64,000 nucleotides of DNA from NCBI GenBank assembly GCA_022712895.1, contig JAFLJS010000008.1, forward strand, positions 154,355-218,354, read 5' to 3'. Both the position numbers and the translations under genes were made by a program. The DNA is from Desulfocapsa sp. Its GTDB lineage: Bacteria > Desulfobacterota > Desulfobulbia > Desulfobulbales > Desulfocapsaceae. Positions 1-9,266 of this stretch are shown here, piece by piece. The notes beneath the pieces were generated by a model. The model did not search any database and was not told where the DNA came from. It saw only the letters and a list, made by a program, of their open reading frames with translations. How positions within the stretch are numbered: position 1 is the first letter of the stretch; each line of letters begins with the position of its first letter.

Positions 1-1002
1 CACCCCTGCCGGACAACTCTTGATGCATCTGCCACAGCCGTAGCAGGATATAATTCCGTCATGGAGATCCGGATAATAACTGAACTTATGCCCCACTCTG
101 TTTTTCAATCTGTGAGCCTTGGTGGGACGAGGATTATGACCGCTTGCCTCCATGGTGAAAAGGGCAGACATACAGTTATCCCAGGATCTGATTCTTGATC
201 CTTTCAGACCCTGAATTTCATCTGTAATATTGAAGCAGTAGCAGGTAGGGCAAAGGTAGGTGCAGGTGCCACAACTGATGCATTTTGCAGATACCTTTTC
301 CCAGAACTCCATATTATCAAATACTTCCAAAAGCTTTCCTGGAGATTTTGAAAGATCCGGTGCCTTACCCAGATTTTCCATAACCTTGTCAAGTACTTCT
401 TCAGCCTCTTCCACTTTGGGCTTTCCTTCCAAAAGAAGCTTGGAAGTTAACAAGGTTTCTCCCCTAGCGGAAACGGCTGTCAGAAGGAATCCTCCCTTTA
501 CAGGAACAGCAAGAACATCAGAACCGATTGGATCTGATGGACTGCTGCCCACCCAGTGACAAAAACAGGTACTTTCAGTGAATTCACAAGCGATAGTGAT
601 AAATGAGGTATTATCTCTTCGTGCTTTATAATAGATATCCGTTGTTTCTTTGGTCAGATACACCCGATCAAACATGGAAAATCCACGCACATCACAGGGC
701 CGGCCGCCAAAAACCACGGTGGTTCCCTGGGGGAGAACTTCCTTGCCATCGATTAAGGTTTTACCAGGATTTTCTGGATCCTTATGGTATGTGAAATCAA
801 CCAGTTTTTCGCTCTGAGGAAAAACCGTCTTCTTAGGCGGCACAGTAGCAGCACTTTTCGTATAAATTTCCTGTTCGGGATCAAATGGAGCAAAAATAAC
901 AGAGTCGCCTTCATAACGAGGGGCAAAAACGCTGTTTTTTTCTGCAAGCTCCGCAAGCCAGGACTTCAGGTCCGTTGATTTAAGATATTTAACAAGCGTC
1001 AT
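1..1002 (-). CDS. flxB: FlxB-like 4Fe-4S dicluster protein (3' end cut by window edge)
   Basis: Read directly on the minus strand: an open frame of 334 codons starts with ATG at 1002 and runs off the left edge without a stop, so the C-terminus is missing. The product begins MTLVKYLKSTDLKSWL. It carries a CISCGTCTYLCP cluster motif near residue 237 and a CYGCGRCIKSCP motif near residue 320, the Fer4 dicluster layout of hydrogenase beta-subunit-like proteins. Its ATG overlaps the flxC stop (ATGA), so the two are translationally coupled. By position in the adh-hdrCBA-flxDCB cluster it is the FlxB electron-transfer subunit, which would pass electrons between the NAD(P)H-oxidising FlxA (expected just outside the window) and FlxCD/HdrA. 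Family and order are secure; the exact electron route is inferred. Confidence 0.88.
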   Translation of the reverse strand, partial: MTLVKYLKSTDLKSWLAELAEKNSVFAPRYEGDSVIFAPFDPEQEIYTKSAATVPPKKTVFPQSEKLVDFTYHKDPENPGKTLIDGKEVLPQGTTVVFGGRPCDVRGFSMFDRVYLTKETTDIYYKARRDNTSFITIACEFTESTCFCHWVGSSPSDPIGSDVLAVPVKGGFLLTAVSARGETLLTSKLLLEGKPKVEEAEEVLDKVMENLGKAPDLSKSPGKLLEVFDNMEFWEKVSAKCISCGTCTYLCPTCYCFNITDEIQGLKGSRIRSWDNCMSALFTMEASGHNPRPTKAHRLKNRVGHKFSYYPDLHDGIISCYGCGRCIKSCPAGV

Positions 1003-1961
1003 CACCAATCCTTCTCTGTAATATTCTCTTCTTCCATTTTGAAGGAGAGCAGGGGTGGAGTATCTTTAAGGTTGACTCCAGCCTCATAATTAAAAATATC
1101 CAAGACTTCTTTGTTCATTTTCTGCTTAAGCATGAGAATGGGGATATCCACAGGACAGGCACGTTGACATTCGCCGCACTCGGTGCATCTACCTGCCATA
1201 TGGTAGGCATGAATAACTTGAAACATCAGCTTGTCACGCACATTGTTTTCCTGAGACAACCAATGGGGATCACGGCTTTCTGCTATGCAATGATCACGAC
1301 AGACACATAATGGACAGGCACTGCGACAGGCGTAGCATCTGATACAGCGGTCAAGCTCCTTGAGCCAGTACCCAAACCTTTCAGAAACCGCGAGTTTTTC
1401 AAATTTCTCCAGTTCTTTGTAGTTTGGTTCAGCAGGATCTTTTTTGGCTATCCTGTCACCGACAAAATAGTCGGATATAATTGCATCAGGATATCGGCAG
1501 GACTTACATTTCTCAGCAAGCACTTCTGATAATTTTAAGGAATGTGGCTTATCATCAACGACAACCACCAAAGACTCGTCAGACATATCGCAGGATTGAA
1601 CATTCCCCACATAGCCAATGGCCTTTTTGACCTTTGATTGATCTATAACTCCCGTACATGGAAAACCGAATATGGTTATATCATCCCTGCTTATGAGCTT
1701 TTCCTGAAGCAGTTCAACCACGGAACGGCTGTCGCAACCCTTGACCACAACCCCCACTTTCTTTCCACGCATACCAGGCAGATAGGTTGCCAGGTTGTGA
1801 ACATTCAGTGGACTGATCTCAAGCTTTTCTATATCTTCTTCCCCGTAAATAAAATGCGGCGTAGCATGCAGGGGATCAAAACTTCCACACCAGCCAATAA
1901 CAACATCAAGTTCCGGCAAGGCCTTCCTGATGCTTTCTTTTAATTCTTCTTGAAATTTCAC
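1002..1961 (-). CDS. flxC: FlxC-like iron-sulfur protein
   Basis: A soluble 319-residue protein. The N-terminal half resembles the FrhB/coenzyme F420 hydrogenase beta-like fold, with conserved Cys in GCDSR and FPCTG. The C-terminal half has two ferredoxin motifs, CIRCYACRSACP near residue 210 and CTECGECQRACP near residue 262, plus an extra CKSC pair near residue 155. It lies 33 nt downstream of flxD and overlaps flxB by the ATGA junction. In Flx-Hdr complexes this subunit carries electrons between the flavin subunit and the HdrA/FlxD side. No signal peptide is present, so it is cytoplasmic. Assignment rests on domain layout plus cluster order. Confidence 0.87.
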   Translation of the reverse strand: MKFQEELKESIRKALPELDVVIGWCGSFDPLHATPHFIYGEEDIEKLEISPLNVHNLATYLPGMRGKKVGVVVKGCDSRSVVELLQEKLISRDDITIFGFPCTGVIDQSKVKKAIGYVGNVQSCDMSDESLVVVVDDKPHSLKLSEVLAEKCKSCRYPDAIISDYFVGDRIAKKDPAEPNYKELEKFEKLAVSERFGYWLKELDRCIRCYACRSACPLCVCRDHCIAESRDPHWLSQENNVRDKLMFQVIHAYHMAGRCTECGECQRACPVDIPILMLKQKMNKEVLDIFNYEAGVNLKDTPPLLSFKMEEENITEKDW

Positions 1962-1994
1962 CTGATCTCCTTTATTCAGCTCAAATTGTAGTTT

Positions 1995-2462
1995 TTATTT
2001 GAGCGCTGCCTGCATAAGGCTGAGTGTATCCGAAGCTTCCGGCCCTACAATCTTAGGGGCCGGGCCGAGTTTGTGAATCTGGTCGGTGAACTCCGTCACC
2101 ACCTGTTGCCAACGCTGGCCTTCAGAAGCAGAAACCCAGGTATATTCAAACCGTCCTGGTTCATATCCGAGAATGGGGAGGAATTTCTGCATGATTTCGA
2201 GTCTTCTTCGAGCATAGAAATTCCCCTCAGAATAGTGGCAATCTCTTGGGTGGCACCCGGAAACCAGTACACCGTCCGCTCCGTTCATCAATGCTTTCAC
2301 AATGAACAGAGGATCGATCCTGCCTGAGCAGGGAACTTTAATAATACGGAGATCCGTTGGTTGGTTAAAACGCCCAACTCCGGCAGTGTCGGCACCGCCA
2401 TAGGAACACCAGTTACAGAGAAAACCGACAATACGAAGTTCTTTACCTTCTAGAACTGGCAT
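1995..2462 (-). CDS. flxD: FlxD / MvhD-FrhD family 2Fe-2S protein
   Basis: A 155-residue member of the MvhD family (methyl-viologen-reducing hydrogenase delta subunit). The N-terminal FLCNWCSYGGAD segment and the later PCSGR and GCHPRDCHY motifs supply the conserved [2Fe-2S] cysteines. In methanogens MvhD passes electrons from hydrogenase to HdrA; here it would link the Flx module to HdrA. The ATG at 2462 overlaps the end of hdrA by 13 nt, which implies coupled translation and a fixed subunit ratio. Confidence 0.9.
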   Translation of the reverse strand: MPVLEGKELRIVGFLCNWCSYGGADTAGVGRFNQPTDLRIIKVPCSGRIDPLFIVKALMNGADGVLVSGCHPRDCHYSEGNFYARRRLEIMQKFLPILGYEPGRFEYTWVSASEGQRWQQVVTEFTDQIHKLGPAPKIVGPEASDTLSLMQAALK

Positions 2463-4408
2463 AGTGCATTAACCTCCGAAAGAATCTGATTGTCAGTGGA
2501 ATGCTGGAGTTGAACGGCTCCCTGAGGACAGGTTGACGTACAGATACCGCAGCCTTGACATATTGTTTCAATTACATTTGCTTTTATCATACCGCGAAAA
2601 TCAATCTCTTTGATGGCACCAAATGGACAGGTCTGGATACACTTTCCGCATCCTATACAGCGTTTAATATCAACCGTTGAAACCTGGGGATCACTTTCGA
2701 GCTGATCTTTGGAAAAGAGGCCAAGTACCTTGGCAGCGGCAGCACTTCCCTGGGCAACAGAAGATGGAATATCCTTTGGCCCCTGACAGGCTCCGGCAAG
2801 GTAGACACCTGCGGTGTTTGTCTCAACAGGTTTGAGTTTAGGATGACCTTCCATATAAAAGCCGTAGGAGTCATAAGATATACGCAGCTTCTCAGCAAGT
2901 TTACTGGCTCCTTTTGAGGCTTCAGCACCCACTGCAAGCACAACAAGATCCGCATCCACTTCAACCTGAGTACCCATGAGTGTGTCGGCACCTCGAACAA
3001 GGAGCTTGTCACCTTTTGGGTAAATCATAGAGACACGCCCTCTGATATAATTGGTGTCGTACTCTTCCATGGCACGACGGGTAAACTCATCGTAGAGTTT
3101 TCCTGCTGCCCGAATATCCATATAAAAAACATAACTCTGCGAACCAGGCAGGTGATCTTTAGTCAAAATGGCCTGTTTGGCGGTGTACATACAGCAAAAA
3201 CCGGTACAGTATGGTCTGCCAACGGATTTATCACGAGACCCTACACATTGGATAAAGACGACATCCTTTGGTTCTTTTCCATCAGAGGGGCGTTTAATAT
3301 GTCCTCCGGTGGGGCCTGATGCTGAAAGCATACGTTCGTACTGCAGTGAGGTGATAACATCGGGATAACGGCCACCACCGTATTCTTCGTATACAGTCCA
3401 GTCAAAAAGATCAAAACCTGTGGCGGTGACAATGGCTCCAACTTTTTCAGTGATAAATTCATCCTTCATTTCATAATCAATACAGCCTGAAGGACAGACC
3501 TTGGCACAGACTCCGCATTTTCCCTTTTTCAACATGGTGCAGAATTCTGGATCTATTTTGGCTTTCTTGGGAATGGCCTGAGCGAAAGGAATATTGATGG
3601 CTTTTGTGAAATCAATCTCTTCGTTAAAGGTATCGGTTGCTTTCTTGCTGGGGCATTTTTCCATACAGATACCACAACCTGTACAGGCATCCCAGTCAAC
3701 ATACGTTGCCTTCTTCTTGACTTTTATTTCGAAGTTACCGACATATCCGTTTATTTCTTCAATTTCTGAAAAGGCATAAAGGGTAATGTTTGGATGCTGG
3801 GCCACATCAACCATTCGAGGCCCTAGAATACAGCTGGAACAATCCACAGTGGGGAATGTTTTATCAAGCTTGGCCATTTTGCCGCCAATGGTGGATGTTT
3901 TTTCCACCATTACCACTTCAAGACCGCCATCGGCGCAGTCGAGAGCTGCCTGAATACCTGCAACACCACCACCAATAATCAGAACTCGTTTATTAATAGT
4001 AAATTTTTTGGGATAGAGCGGCTGATTGTTCATCAGCTTTTCAGATGCCATTCGAACAAGATCAACGGCCTTGTTAGTGTTGGCTTCACGATCCTTCCCA
4101 ATCCAGGAAACATGCTCCCGAATATTTGCCATTTCAAAAAGATATTTGTTCAGACCTGCTCGCTCCACAGTTCGGCGAAAAGTCTGTTCGTGCATCCGTG
4201 GTGAACAGGATGCCACAACAATTCCATCAAGATTATGTTCCTTGATGGCATCTACTATTTCATCCTGGCCCGGTTCGGAACAGGTGTACATTGTATCTGT
4301 GGCAAAAACGACACCTGGGAATTCCCTGGCAGCAGCAGCCACCGTAGCGGTATCAACCGTTGCCTCAATATTGCTACCGCAATGGCAGACAAAGACTCCT
4401 ATTTTCAT
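2450..4408 (-). CDS. hdrA: Heterodisulfide reductase subunit A (HdrA), flavin-bifurcating candidate
   Basis: A 652-residue HdrA. An N-terminal Cys-containing domain (CHCGSN at residues 8-12) is followed by an FAD-binding Rossmann motif GGGVAGIQAALD (about 146-158). Ferredoxin-type motifs follow: CTGCGICMEKCP near 242, CGVCAKVCP near 300, CIGCGKCIQTCP at 584 and CQGCGICTSTCP at 617. HdrA is the flavin subunit where electron bifurcation or confurcation takes place between ferredoxin, NADH (through Flx) and the HdrB disulfide site. It overlaps hdrB by 4 nt and flxD by 13 nt. Length and cofactor motifs are normal for the sulfate-reducer type. Confidence 0.95.
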   Translation of the reverse strand: MKIGVFVCHCGSNIEATVDTATVAAAAREFPGVVFATDTMYTCSEPGQDEIVDAIKEHNLDGIVVASCSPRMHEQTFRRTVERAGLNKYLFEMANIREHVSWIGKDREANTNKAVDLVRMASEKLMNNQPLYPKKFTINKRVLIIGGGVAGIQAALDCADGGLEVVMVEKTSTIGGKMAKLDKTFPTVDCSSCILGPRMVDVAQHPNITLYAFSEIEEINGYVGNFEIKVKKKATYVDWDACTGCGICMEKCPSKKATDTFNEEIDFTKAINIPFAQAIPKKAKIDPEFCTMLKKGKCGVCAKVCPSGCIDYEMKDEFITEKVGAIVTATGFDLFDWTVYEEYGGGRYPDVITSLQYERMLSASGPTGGHIKRPSDGKEPKDVVFIQCVGSRDKSVGRPYCTGFCCMYTAKQAILTKDHLPGSQSYVFYMDIRAAGKLYDEFTRRAMEEYDTNYIRGRVSMIYPKGDKLLVRGADTLMGTQVEVDADLVVLAVGAEASKGASKLAEKLRISYDSYGFYMEGHPKLKPVETNTAGVYLAGACQGPKDIPSSVAQGSAAAAKVLGLFSKDQLESDPQVSTVDIKRCIGCGKCIQTCPFGAIKEIDFRGMIKANVIETICQGCGICTSTCPQGAVQLQHSTDNQILSEVNALCQF

Positions 4409-5310
4409 GCTGCCTTCTCCTTGATTTGTTCCTCTTTTGCTATGCTGTTGAGCAGAGTACGGGGACTGACACAGAGTTTATCCATGCCCAGTTCCTTTTC
4501 TGTAAGGCCTAAAGCCAGTCCCAGGAGTTGGGTGAAATAGAAAATCGGTATGTTATGCTTCGTCCCATTGGCCCTGTTTATCTGGCTCTGACGCATATCA
4601 AGATTCATCTGACAGAGCGGACAGGCTGTAACAAGTGCCAATGCTCCTATCTCCTGGGCTGTATCCAGTAATTTCCCGGACAGGCGCATTACCACATCTT
4701 TACGTGGGATGCCAAAAGAGGCACCACAGCACTCAACTTTTAATGGAAAGGGAACAACTGTTGCGCCCAGTGCTTCCATTATGTTGTCCATTGCCATGGG
4801 ATGTTCACGGCTATCAAATTGCATCAGCTCTGCTGGTCGGTTTAGGATGCAGCCATAATAGGCTCCAACCACCAACCCGGTCAGTGGCTTGACAACTTTT
4901 TTCTTTATATTTTCAATACCGTAATCTTCCACGAGTATCTGCAGAACAGACTTGGTTTCAACCTGGGTATTCGCCGGTTTCTCGAGAAGTTTGTTTACCT
5001 TGTCCCTGAAATTCTCATCTTGCATTTTGTGTTTTGCCGTTTTGAGATTGGCAAGACAGCTTGGACAGGGGGTAATACAAGAATCGAGTCCCATCGATGC
5101 AACCTGATCAAGATTTCGTGCGGAAAGGGCTGATGACAGGGAATGATCAACGGTGTGAGCCGGGGTAGAACCACAACAGCTCCAATCGGGAACATCTTGT
5201 AATTGTATTCCTAAAGCTGCGCAGATGGCGCGACTTGACATGTCATATTCAACGGATGTTCCAGTGCTTGAACATCCTGGATAATAGGCGTAGTTCAAAG
5301 ACGTATTCAT
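4405..5310 (-). CDS. hdrB: Heterodisulfide reductase subunit B (HdrB)
   Basis: A 301-residue HdrB with the two CCG domains that hold the non-cubane 4Fe-4S clusters: Cys13, Cys45-Cys46, Cys82/Cys85 in the first and Cys154, Cys194-Cys195, Cys230/Cys233 in the second. This is the disulfide-reducing subunit. The physiological disulfide in sulfate reducers is not known; DsrC trisulfide or a small thiol are proposals. It overlaps hdrC and hdrA by 4 nt on each side, so hdrCBA is read as a coupled unit. Confidence 0.95.
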   Translation of the reverse strand: MNTSLNYAYYPGCSSTGTSVEYDMSSRAICAALGIQLQDVPDWSCCGSTPAHTVDHSLSSALSARNLDQVASMGLDSCITPCPSCLANLKTAKHKMQDENFRDKVNKLLEKPANTQVETKSVLQILVEDYGIENIKKKVVKPLTGLVVGAYYGCILNRPAELMQFDSREHPMAMDNIMEALGATVVPFPLKVECCGASFGIPRKDVVMRLSGKLLDTAQEIGALALVTACPLCQMNLDMRQSQINRANGTKHNIPIFYFTQLLGLALGLTEKELGMDKLCVSPRTLLNSIAKEEQIKEKAA

Positions 5311-5867
5311 TTTGCAGACTCCTCGTTGAAACGCATGAAAATTTTTGCAACCTCTTTCTTACCCTGCATTTCAGTAGGCTTGAAATGAATTTTACCCTTA
5401 GGAAGAACCTTTGGCCCAAGATCAACATCAGTCCAAAATCTTCCCGTGTGAGATATGTAATTGACAAGCAGGCCCACTTCAAAAACCCTGCCGTTCTTTT
5501 CTACGGAACTGAGAAAAGAGTCCCAGAAGGTTTTAACTCTTCCTGTTCCTGTATATCCTTCTCTTCTCGCCATATGTCGAAGCACATCCATAATCAGGGC
5601 AACGTCAATCTCATTTGGACAACGACTAGTGCAGGATTCACATGTGGCACAAAGCCATAGAGAATTAGATTGTAGAACCTTTTCTTTCTGACCAGCCTGG
5701 GTGAGTCGCATGATCTGGCTAACAGAAATGTCATACTCATCGGTATAAGGACAGCCAGCGGTACATTTACCGCACTGGTAACAGAGGTTGAGTTTTTGAC
5801 CGCTTTCCTCTTCGACTTCCCTTACAAAATCAGAATCATAAGACGAATTAATATTGATAACTTTCAT
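5307..5867 (-). CDS. hdrC: Heterodisulfide reductase subunit C (HdrC)
   Basis: A 186-residue soluble ferredoxin-like HdrC with two 4Fe-4S motifs: Cys29/32/35/39 in CYQCGKCTAGCP and Cys73/76/79/83 in CATCESCTSRCP. It passes electrons between HdrA and HdrB. It is the first hdr gene, about 190 nt downstream of adh, with a terminator-like hairpin and a second inverted repeat in that gap. hdr expression may therefore come from read-through out of adh or from its own promoter; no clear -35/-10 pair was recognised. Confidence 0.94.
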   Translation of the reverse strand: MKVININSSYDSDFVREVEEESGQKLNLCYQCGKCTAGCPYTDEYDISVSQIMRLTQAGQKEKVLQSNSLWLCATCESCTSRCPNEIDVALIMDVLRHMARREGYTGTGRVKTFWDSFLSSVEKNGRVFEVGLLVNYISHTGRFWTDVDLGPKVLPKGKIHFKPTEMQGKKEVAKIFMRFNEESAK

Positions 5868-5955
5868 AGTACTATGAGCCGCCTTTTTGCTGTTGGTGCA
5901 GCATTTCTAGTGTAAATGAATATCTTTGCCTGGAGACATGTCCTCCAAACAAAGC

Positions 5956-5983
5956 CAGTAACTCTCATTTGAGAGTGTTACTG
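5956..5983. repeat. Imperfect inverted repeat in the adh-hdrC gap
   Basis: CAGTAACTCTC (5956-5966) and GAGAGTGTTACTG (5971-5983) pair across a four-base loop with a two-base bulge. It lies between the adh terminator-like hairpin and hdrC. It may be an operator, an RNA processing stem or a second attenuator hairpin; no U-tract follows on the minus strand. Confidence 0.5.
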
Positions 5984-5994
5984 ACTGGTGGTCA

Positions 5995-6041
5995 CAAAAA
6001 ATAAAAATAGGAGGGAGGTCAATAAAGACGACCTTCCTCCT
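5995..6041 (-). terminator. Rho-independent terminator/attenuator after adh
   Basis: On the minus strand a GC-rich hairpin (AGGAGG.AGGTC pairing with GACCT.CCTCCT, genome 6009-6041) is followed by a T-rich tract (5995-6008). It begins about 20 nt past the adh stop codon. It would end most adh transcripts and let a fraction continue into hdrCBA-flx, giving high Adh relative to Hdr-Flx. Confidence 0.8.
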
Positions 6042-6061
6042 GATAGAGCACTGTTGCTTAA

Positions 6062-7243
6062 TTACATTGCAGCTTTATAAATCGCAGCAACATCCATATC
6101 TGTAGGTAACCTTGGATTGGTAAATCCACAAGCATCTTTTTGTGCATTACCGGTCATCACTTCAATATCTTTTTCCTGAACATCTTTACCGTAGCGTTTT
6201 CCAAGCTCAACGAGTCCCGAAGGAATGCCAACATCTTTGGACAGCTTTTTGATTGCAGTGAGAGCAAGTTCCGCAGCATCGCGAGTGGAGAGACCTTCAA
6301 CATTTTCTCCCATAAGCTCAGCAATTTTCACGAACCGATCCAACTTGGCGATGAGGTTAAATTTCGAAACGTGAGGAAGGAGGATTGCATTGCATTCTCC
6401 ATGGGGCAAGTCATAGAATCCACCAAGCTGATGAGCCATAGCATGTACATGGCCAAGGCTTGCATTGTTAAATGCCATACCAGCAAGATACTGCGCAAAG
6501 CACATACCTTCACGGGCATCAATATCGGAACCATTTGCCACTGCAGGGCGCAGGTGCTTGGCAACAAGCTCAATGGCTTTTTCAGCAGCAGAGTCTGTCA
6601 TTGGAGTAGCGATTGTTGAAACATATGCTTCAACTGCGTGGGTTAAAGCGTCCATACCAGTTGCTGCGGTAAGTGCTGGAGGCATACCCACCATAAGAAG
6701 TGGATCATCAAGTGCGATACCTGGAGTTACTCGCCAATCTACGATGGCCATCTTCACTTTACGTTTGGTGTCTGTGATGATACAAAAACGTGTCATTTCA
6801 GAAGCGGTACCTGCTGTGGTGTTTACCGCAACATATGGAGGCATGGGCTTCTTGGACATATCAACGCCTTCGTAGTCGTGGATTGTACCGCCATTGGCTA
6901 TAACCAGTCCAATACCTTTGCCGCAATCGTGAGAACTTCCACCACCAAGGGTAATCAGACTGTCACAACTATTGTCCCGATAAACTTTAACGCCTTCATG
7001 AACATTCTCGTCTGTTGGGTTTGGAATTGTGTCATCATAGACAACATACTTCATACCAGCCTCATCCAGGAGATCAGTAATTTGTTTGGTGATCCCTGCA
7101 CCAGTGATCCCTTTATCCGTTACCACGAGAGGTTTGCTTCCACCAAGGGACTTGATTTTAGCAGGAATTTCCTTACGAGCACCAATACCGATAAGAGTTA
7201 CACTTGGGATAAAAAATCCATAAACTTGTTCTTGAACTGCCAT
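6062..7243 (-). CDS. adh: Iron-containing alcohol dehydrogenase
   Basis: A 393-residue group III (iron-dependent) alcohol dehydrogenase, NAD(P)-linked and cytoplasmic. It shows the nucleotide-binding GGGSSHDCGKG loop, the family segment AVNTTAGTASEMTRF and metal-binding histidines in LTHAVEAY, NASLGHVHAMAHQLGG and LPHGECNA. An ATG nine bases upstream is possible, but the AAGAGG Shine-Dalgarno directly abuts it and is properly spaced for the ATG at 7243, which gives MAVQEQVYGFFIPS. A consensus sigma-54 promoter lies about 85 bp upstream. In Desulfovibrio the same gene precedes hdr-flx and oxidises or forms ethanol; that role is inferred here from gene order. Confidence 0.94.
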   Translation of the reverse strand: MAVQEQVYGFFIPSVTLIGIGARKEIPAKIKSLGGSKPLVVTDKGITGAGITKQITDLLDEAGMKYVVYDDTIPNPTDENVHEGVKVYRDNSCDSLITLGGGSSHDCGKGIGLVIANGGTIHDYEGVDMSKKPMPPYVAVNTTAGTASEMTRFCIITDTKRKVKMAIVDWRVTPGIALDDPLLMVGMPPALTAATGMDALTHAVEAYVSTIATPMTDSAAEKAIELVAKHLRPAVANGSDIDAREGMCFAQYLAGMAFNNASLGHVHAMAHQLGGFYDLPHGECNAILLPHVSKFNLIAKLDRFVKIAELMGENVEGLSTRDAAELALTAIKKLSKDVGIPSGLVELGKRYGKDVQEKDIEVMTGNAQKDACGFTNPRLPTDMDVAAIYKAAM

Positions 7244-7326
7244 TTTGACCATCCTCTTTTAAGATAATAAGTAAAACAACTTTGCCAGATTTTAGTTTGG
7301 ATCCAAAAACTATTACTCCACTTATA

Positions 7327-7341
7327 GCAAGCTGCATGCCA
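7327..7341 (-). promoter_or_regulatory. Sigma-54 (-24/-12) promoter of adh(-hdr-flx)
   Basis: On the minus strand the sequence reads TGGCATGCAGCTTGC followed by T. It matches TGGCAyG-N4-TTGCw in all invariant positions, with exact GG-to-GC spacing. It points at adh, with the expected start near 7315 and a leader of about 70 nt. A sigma-54 activator gene lies 600 bp away. Confidence 0.82.
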
Positions 7342-7937
7342 GAATTGTATAGTGTGTTATTCCAGTACCTTAGCGTGCTACACGGGCGTTTCAAAAGGAC
7401 AACATGACCCACAAACAGCAAAGGGCATTAGAGAGTCTCTGGTTTCGGTAACAGGAAATGCGTGGAGATACCTTATTGATACGGTTTTAGGGGGTAAGTG
7501 GACAAAAAGAAACAGTTGGCAATGCAAACGGGGCAATATGACCTGTCATTTAAAGCATGAGAAAAAGGATTAGTTTTCGAGAATAGTATCTGAAAAGAAT
7601 GGGGCTATATTCTTAGTTGCGAAGAGCTACAGCATTCGAAGGATGGTGACAAAAACCGTATGACAATACTTGGGCGAAAGAAATCCGACAATGACCACAG
7701 ACAGATTTCCATCTACCCCCTTCATGGGGGTGAATCTGTTCATCATTCACTGGCGTTATTCGCATGGGAACGTGTTTTCATAACTTATTGACACCAGACG
7801 TCCCTCGTTATGGACAAGGGCATGATGCGCCAGCCCTGCTGCCTGAGGACGACCATGTATTGTGACGATAAGGCTTATCTTTATATTTTCATTAATCTGT
7901 TTCGGCAGGGCAATTCCTGATTAGAAAAGATATTAAT
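7342..7937. other. Long intergenic region upstream of adh
   Basis: About 600 bp with no convincing gene. It holds an inverted repeat at 7701-7739 (outer arms ACAGAT/ATCTGT, inner arms ACCCCC/GGGGGT around TTCAT). At 7524-7534 it has GCAAACGGGGC, close to a half-site found upstream of the second adh gene. These could be enhancer or activator sites for the sigma-54 promoter. Short open frames here have no coding character. Confidence 0.45.
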
Positions 7938-9266
7938 CTAGTAACTTTTCATTTTCCGATAGAGAGTCTTGCGACTGATTCCGAGAACCTCTGCAGCTTT
8001 ACTCCTGTTCCCGTCATAAAAATCGAGGATTTTTAGAATATGCTGCTTTTCCACGGACTCAAGAGTAATGCGTGGTTCGGCATTTCCGGATGCTTCCACA
8101 AGTTCAAGGGGCAGGCATCTTTCTGTGATCATCTTGTTTTCGGAAAGGATAATGGAACGTTCAATGACATTTCGAAGTTCTCGTACATTTCCTGGCCAGT
8201 CATAACTAAGAATACAATCCATGGCATTTTGTACGATGCGATAGGTTGCACCATCAGGGCTGAGGATTGTGAGAAAATGATCGACCAGCAGAGGCAGGTC
8301 TTCCCTTCTTTCATTCAGTGTTGGAATATGAATATTGAAGGCATTAATTCTATGAAAAAGGGCTTCGTTAAATCGTCCCTCCTTAACTTCCTGAACAAGG
8401 TTACGATTTGTTGCAAACAGAAAACGGATATCCACCTGACGTTCTTCTTTCTCCCCCATCCTTCTGTATCTTTGAGTTTCCAGAACTCTGAGCAGTGATG
8501 CCTGAACACCAAGGGATAATTCTCCTATCTCATCCAGAAAAAGGGTACTTTCATGAGCATAGGCCATCAATCCTTCCTGGGACTGGCTTGCTCCGGTAAA
8601 AGAACCTTTCACATGACCAAAAAGTTCACTGCGGGCCAGTTCCTTTTGCAATGATGCACAATTTTTGATGATAATCTGGTTATTTGAGCGCGAGGATCGA
8701 TCATGGATAGCATGGGCAATCACATCTTTTCCGGCTCCTGACTCTCCGGTTATCAGTATTGGGATATTTGCATCCGCCACCTTATCAACAAGATACTGAA
8801 TATTGTGCACCGCCTTGGAGTTACCGATAAATTTTTTCGGTCCCTGATCAAAATCGGCATGGTGCTTCAGTCGCTTATTTTCCATGGATAGCCTGGCTCG
8901 TTGATGTGCTTTTTCAACTATGAGATCAAGCCTATCCAGGTTAAAAGGTTTTGGTATAAAATCGCAGGCACCGAGCTTCATTGCCTCAACGGCACTGTCA
9001 ATGTCTCCATGTCCCGTAATCATAACAACTTCTGTGTAGGGGCATGCATCCCTTACTTTTATGAGCAGATTAAGGTCAGAGCTATCCGGCAGGAGTAGAT
9101 CCATAATAATGACATCAAACCAATGCTGGCGTACCATGTCCATGGCCTGAGATGCGCTATCGGCAGTAAAAATCTTACGGGAAGGACTTGCCAGTTCCTT
9201 TTGTAGCAATCTTCTAATTGATTCTTCGTCGTCAATGACAAGAATTGGATATGTTTGGTTCTTCAC
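7938..9266 (-). CDS. NtrC-family sigma-54 response regulator
   Basis: 442 residues in three domains. An N-terminal receiver has ILVIDDEE and the phospho-acceptor Asp in VIIMDLLLPD. A central AAA+ domain has a GESGAGKD Walker A, the sigma-54 loop as GSFTGA (usually GAFTGA) and LFLDEIGE. A C-terminal Fis-type helix-turn-helix reads RSKAAEVLGISRKTLYRK. The start is GTG at 9266, sharing its G with the kinase stop (TAGTG), so kinase and regulator are coupled. It probably activates the -24/-12 promoters found in front of both adh genes, as inferred from proximity. Confidence 0.93.
   Translation of the reverse strand: MKNQTYPILVIDDEESIRRLLQKELASPSRKIFTADSASQAMDMVRQHWFDVIIMDLLLPDSSDLNLLIKVRDACPYTEVVMITGHGDIDSAVEAMKLGACDFIPKPFNLDRLDLIVEKAHQRARLSMENKRLKHHADFDQGPKKFIGNSKAVHNIQYLVDKVADANIPILITGESGAGKDVIAHAIHDRSSRSNNQIIIKNCASLQKELARSELFGHVKGSFTGASQSQEGLMAYAHESTLFLDEIGELSLGVQASLLRVLETQRYRRMGEKEERQVDIRFLFATNRNLVQEVKEGRFNEALFHRINAFNIHIPTLNERREDLPLLVDHFLTILSPDGATYRIVQNAMDCILSYDWPGNVRELRNVIERSIILSENKMITERCLPLELVEASGNAEPRITLESVEKQHILKILDFYDGNRSKAAEVLGISRKTLYRKMKSY

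Noticed and set aside
3168..3368. Open frames on the plus strand over hdrA and other minus-strand genes
   Set aside because: They lie in other frames of well-supported genes and have no recognisable domains or ribosome sites.
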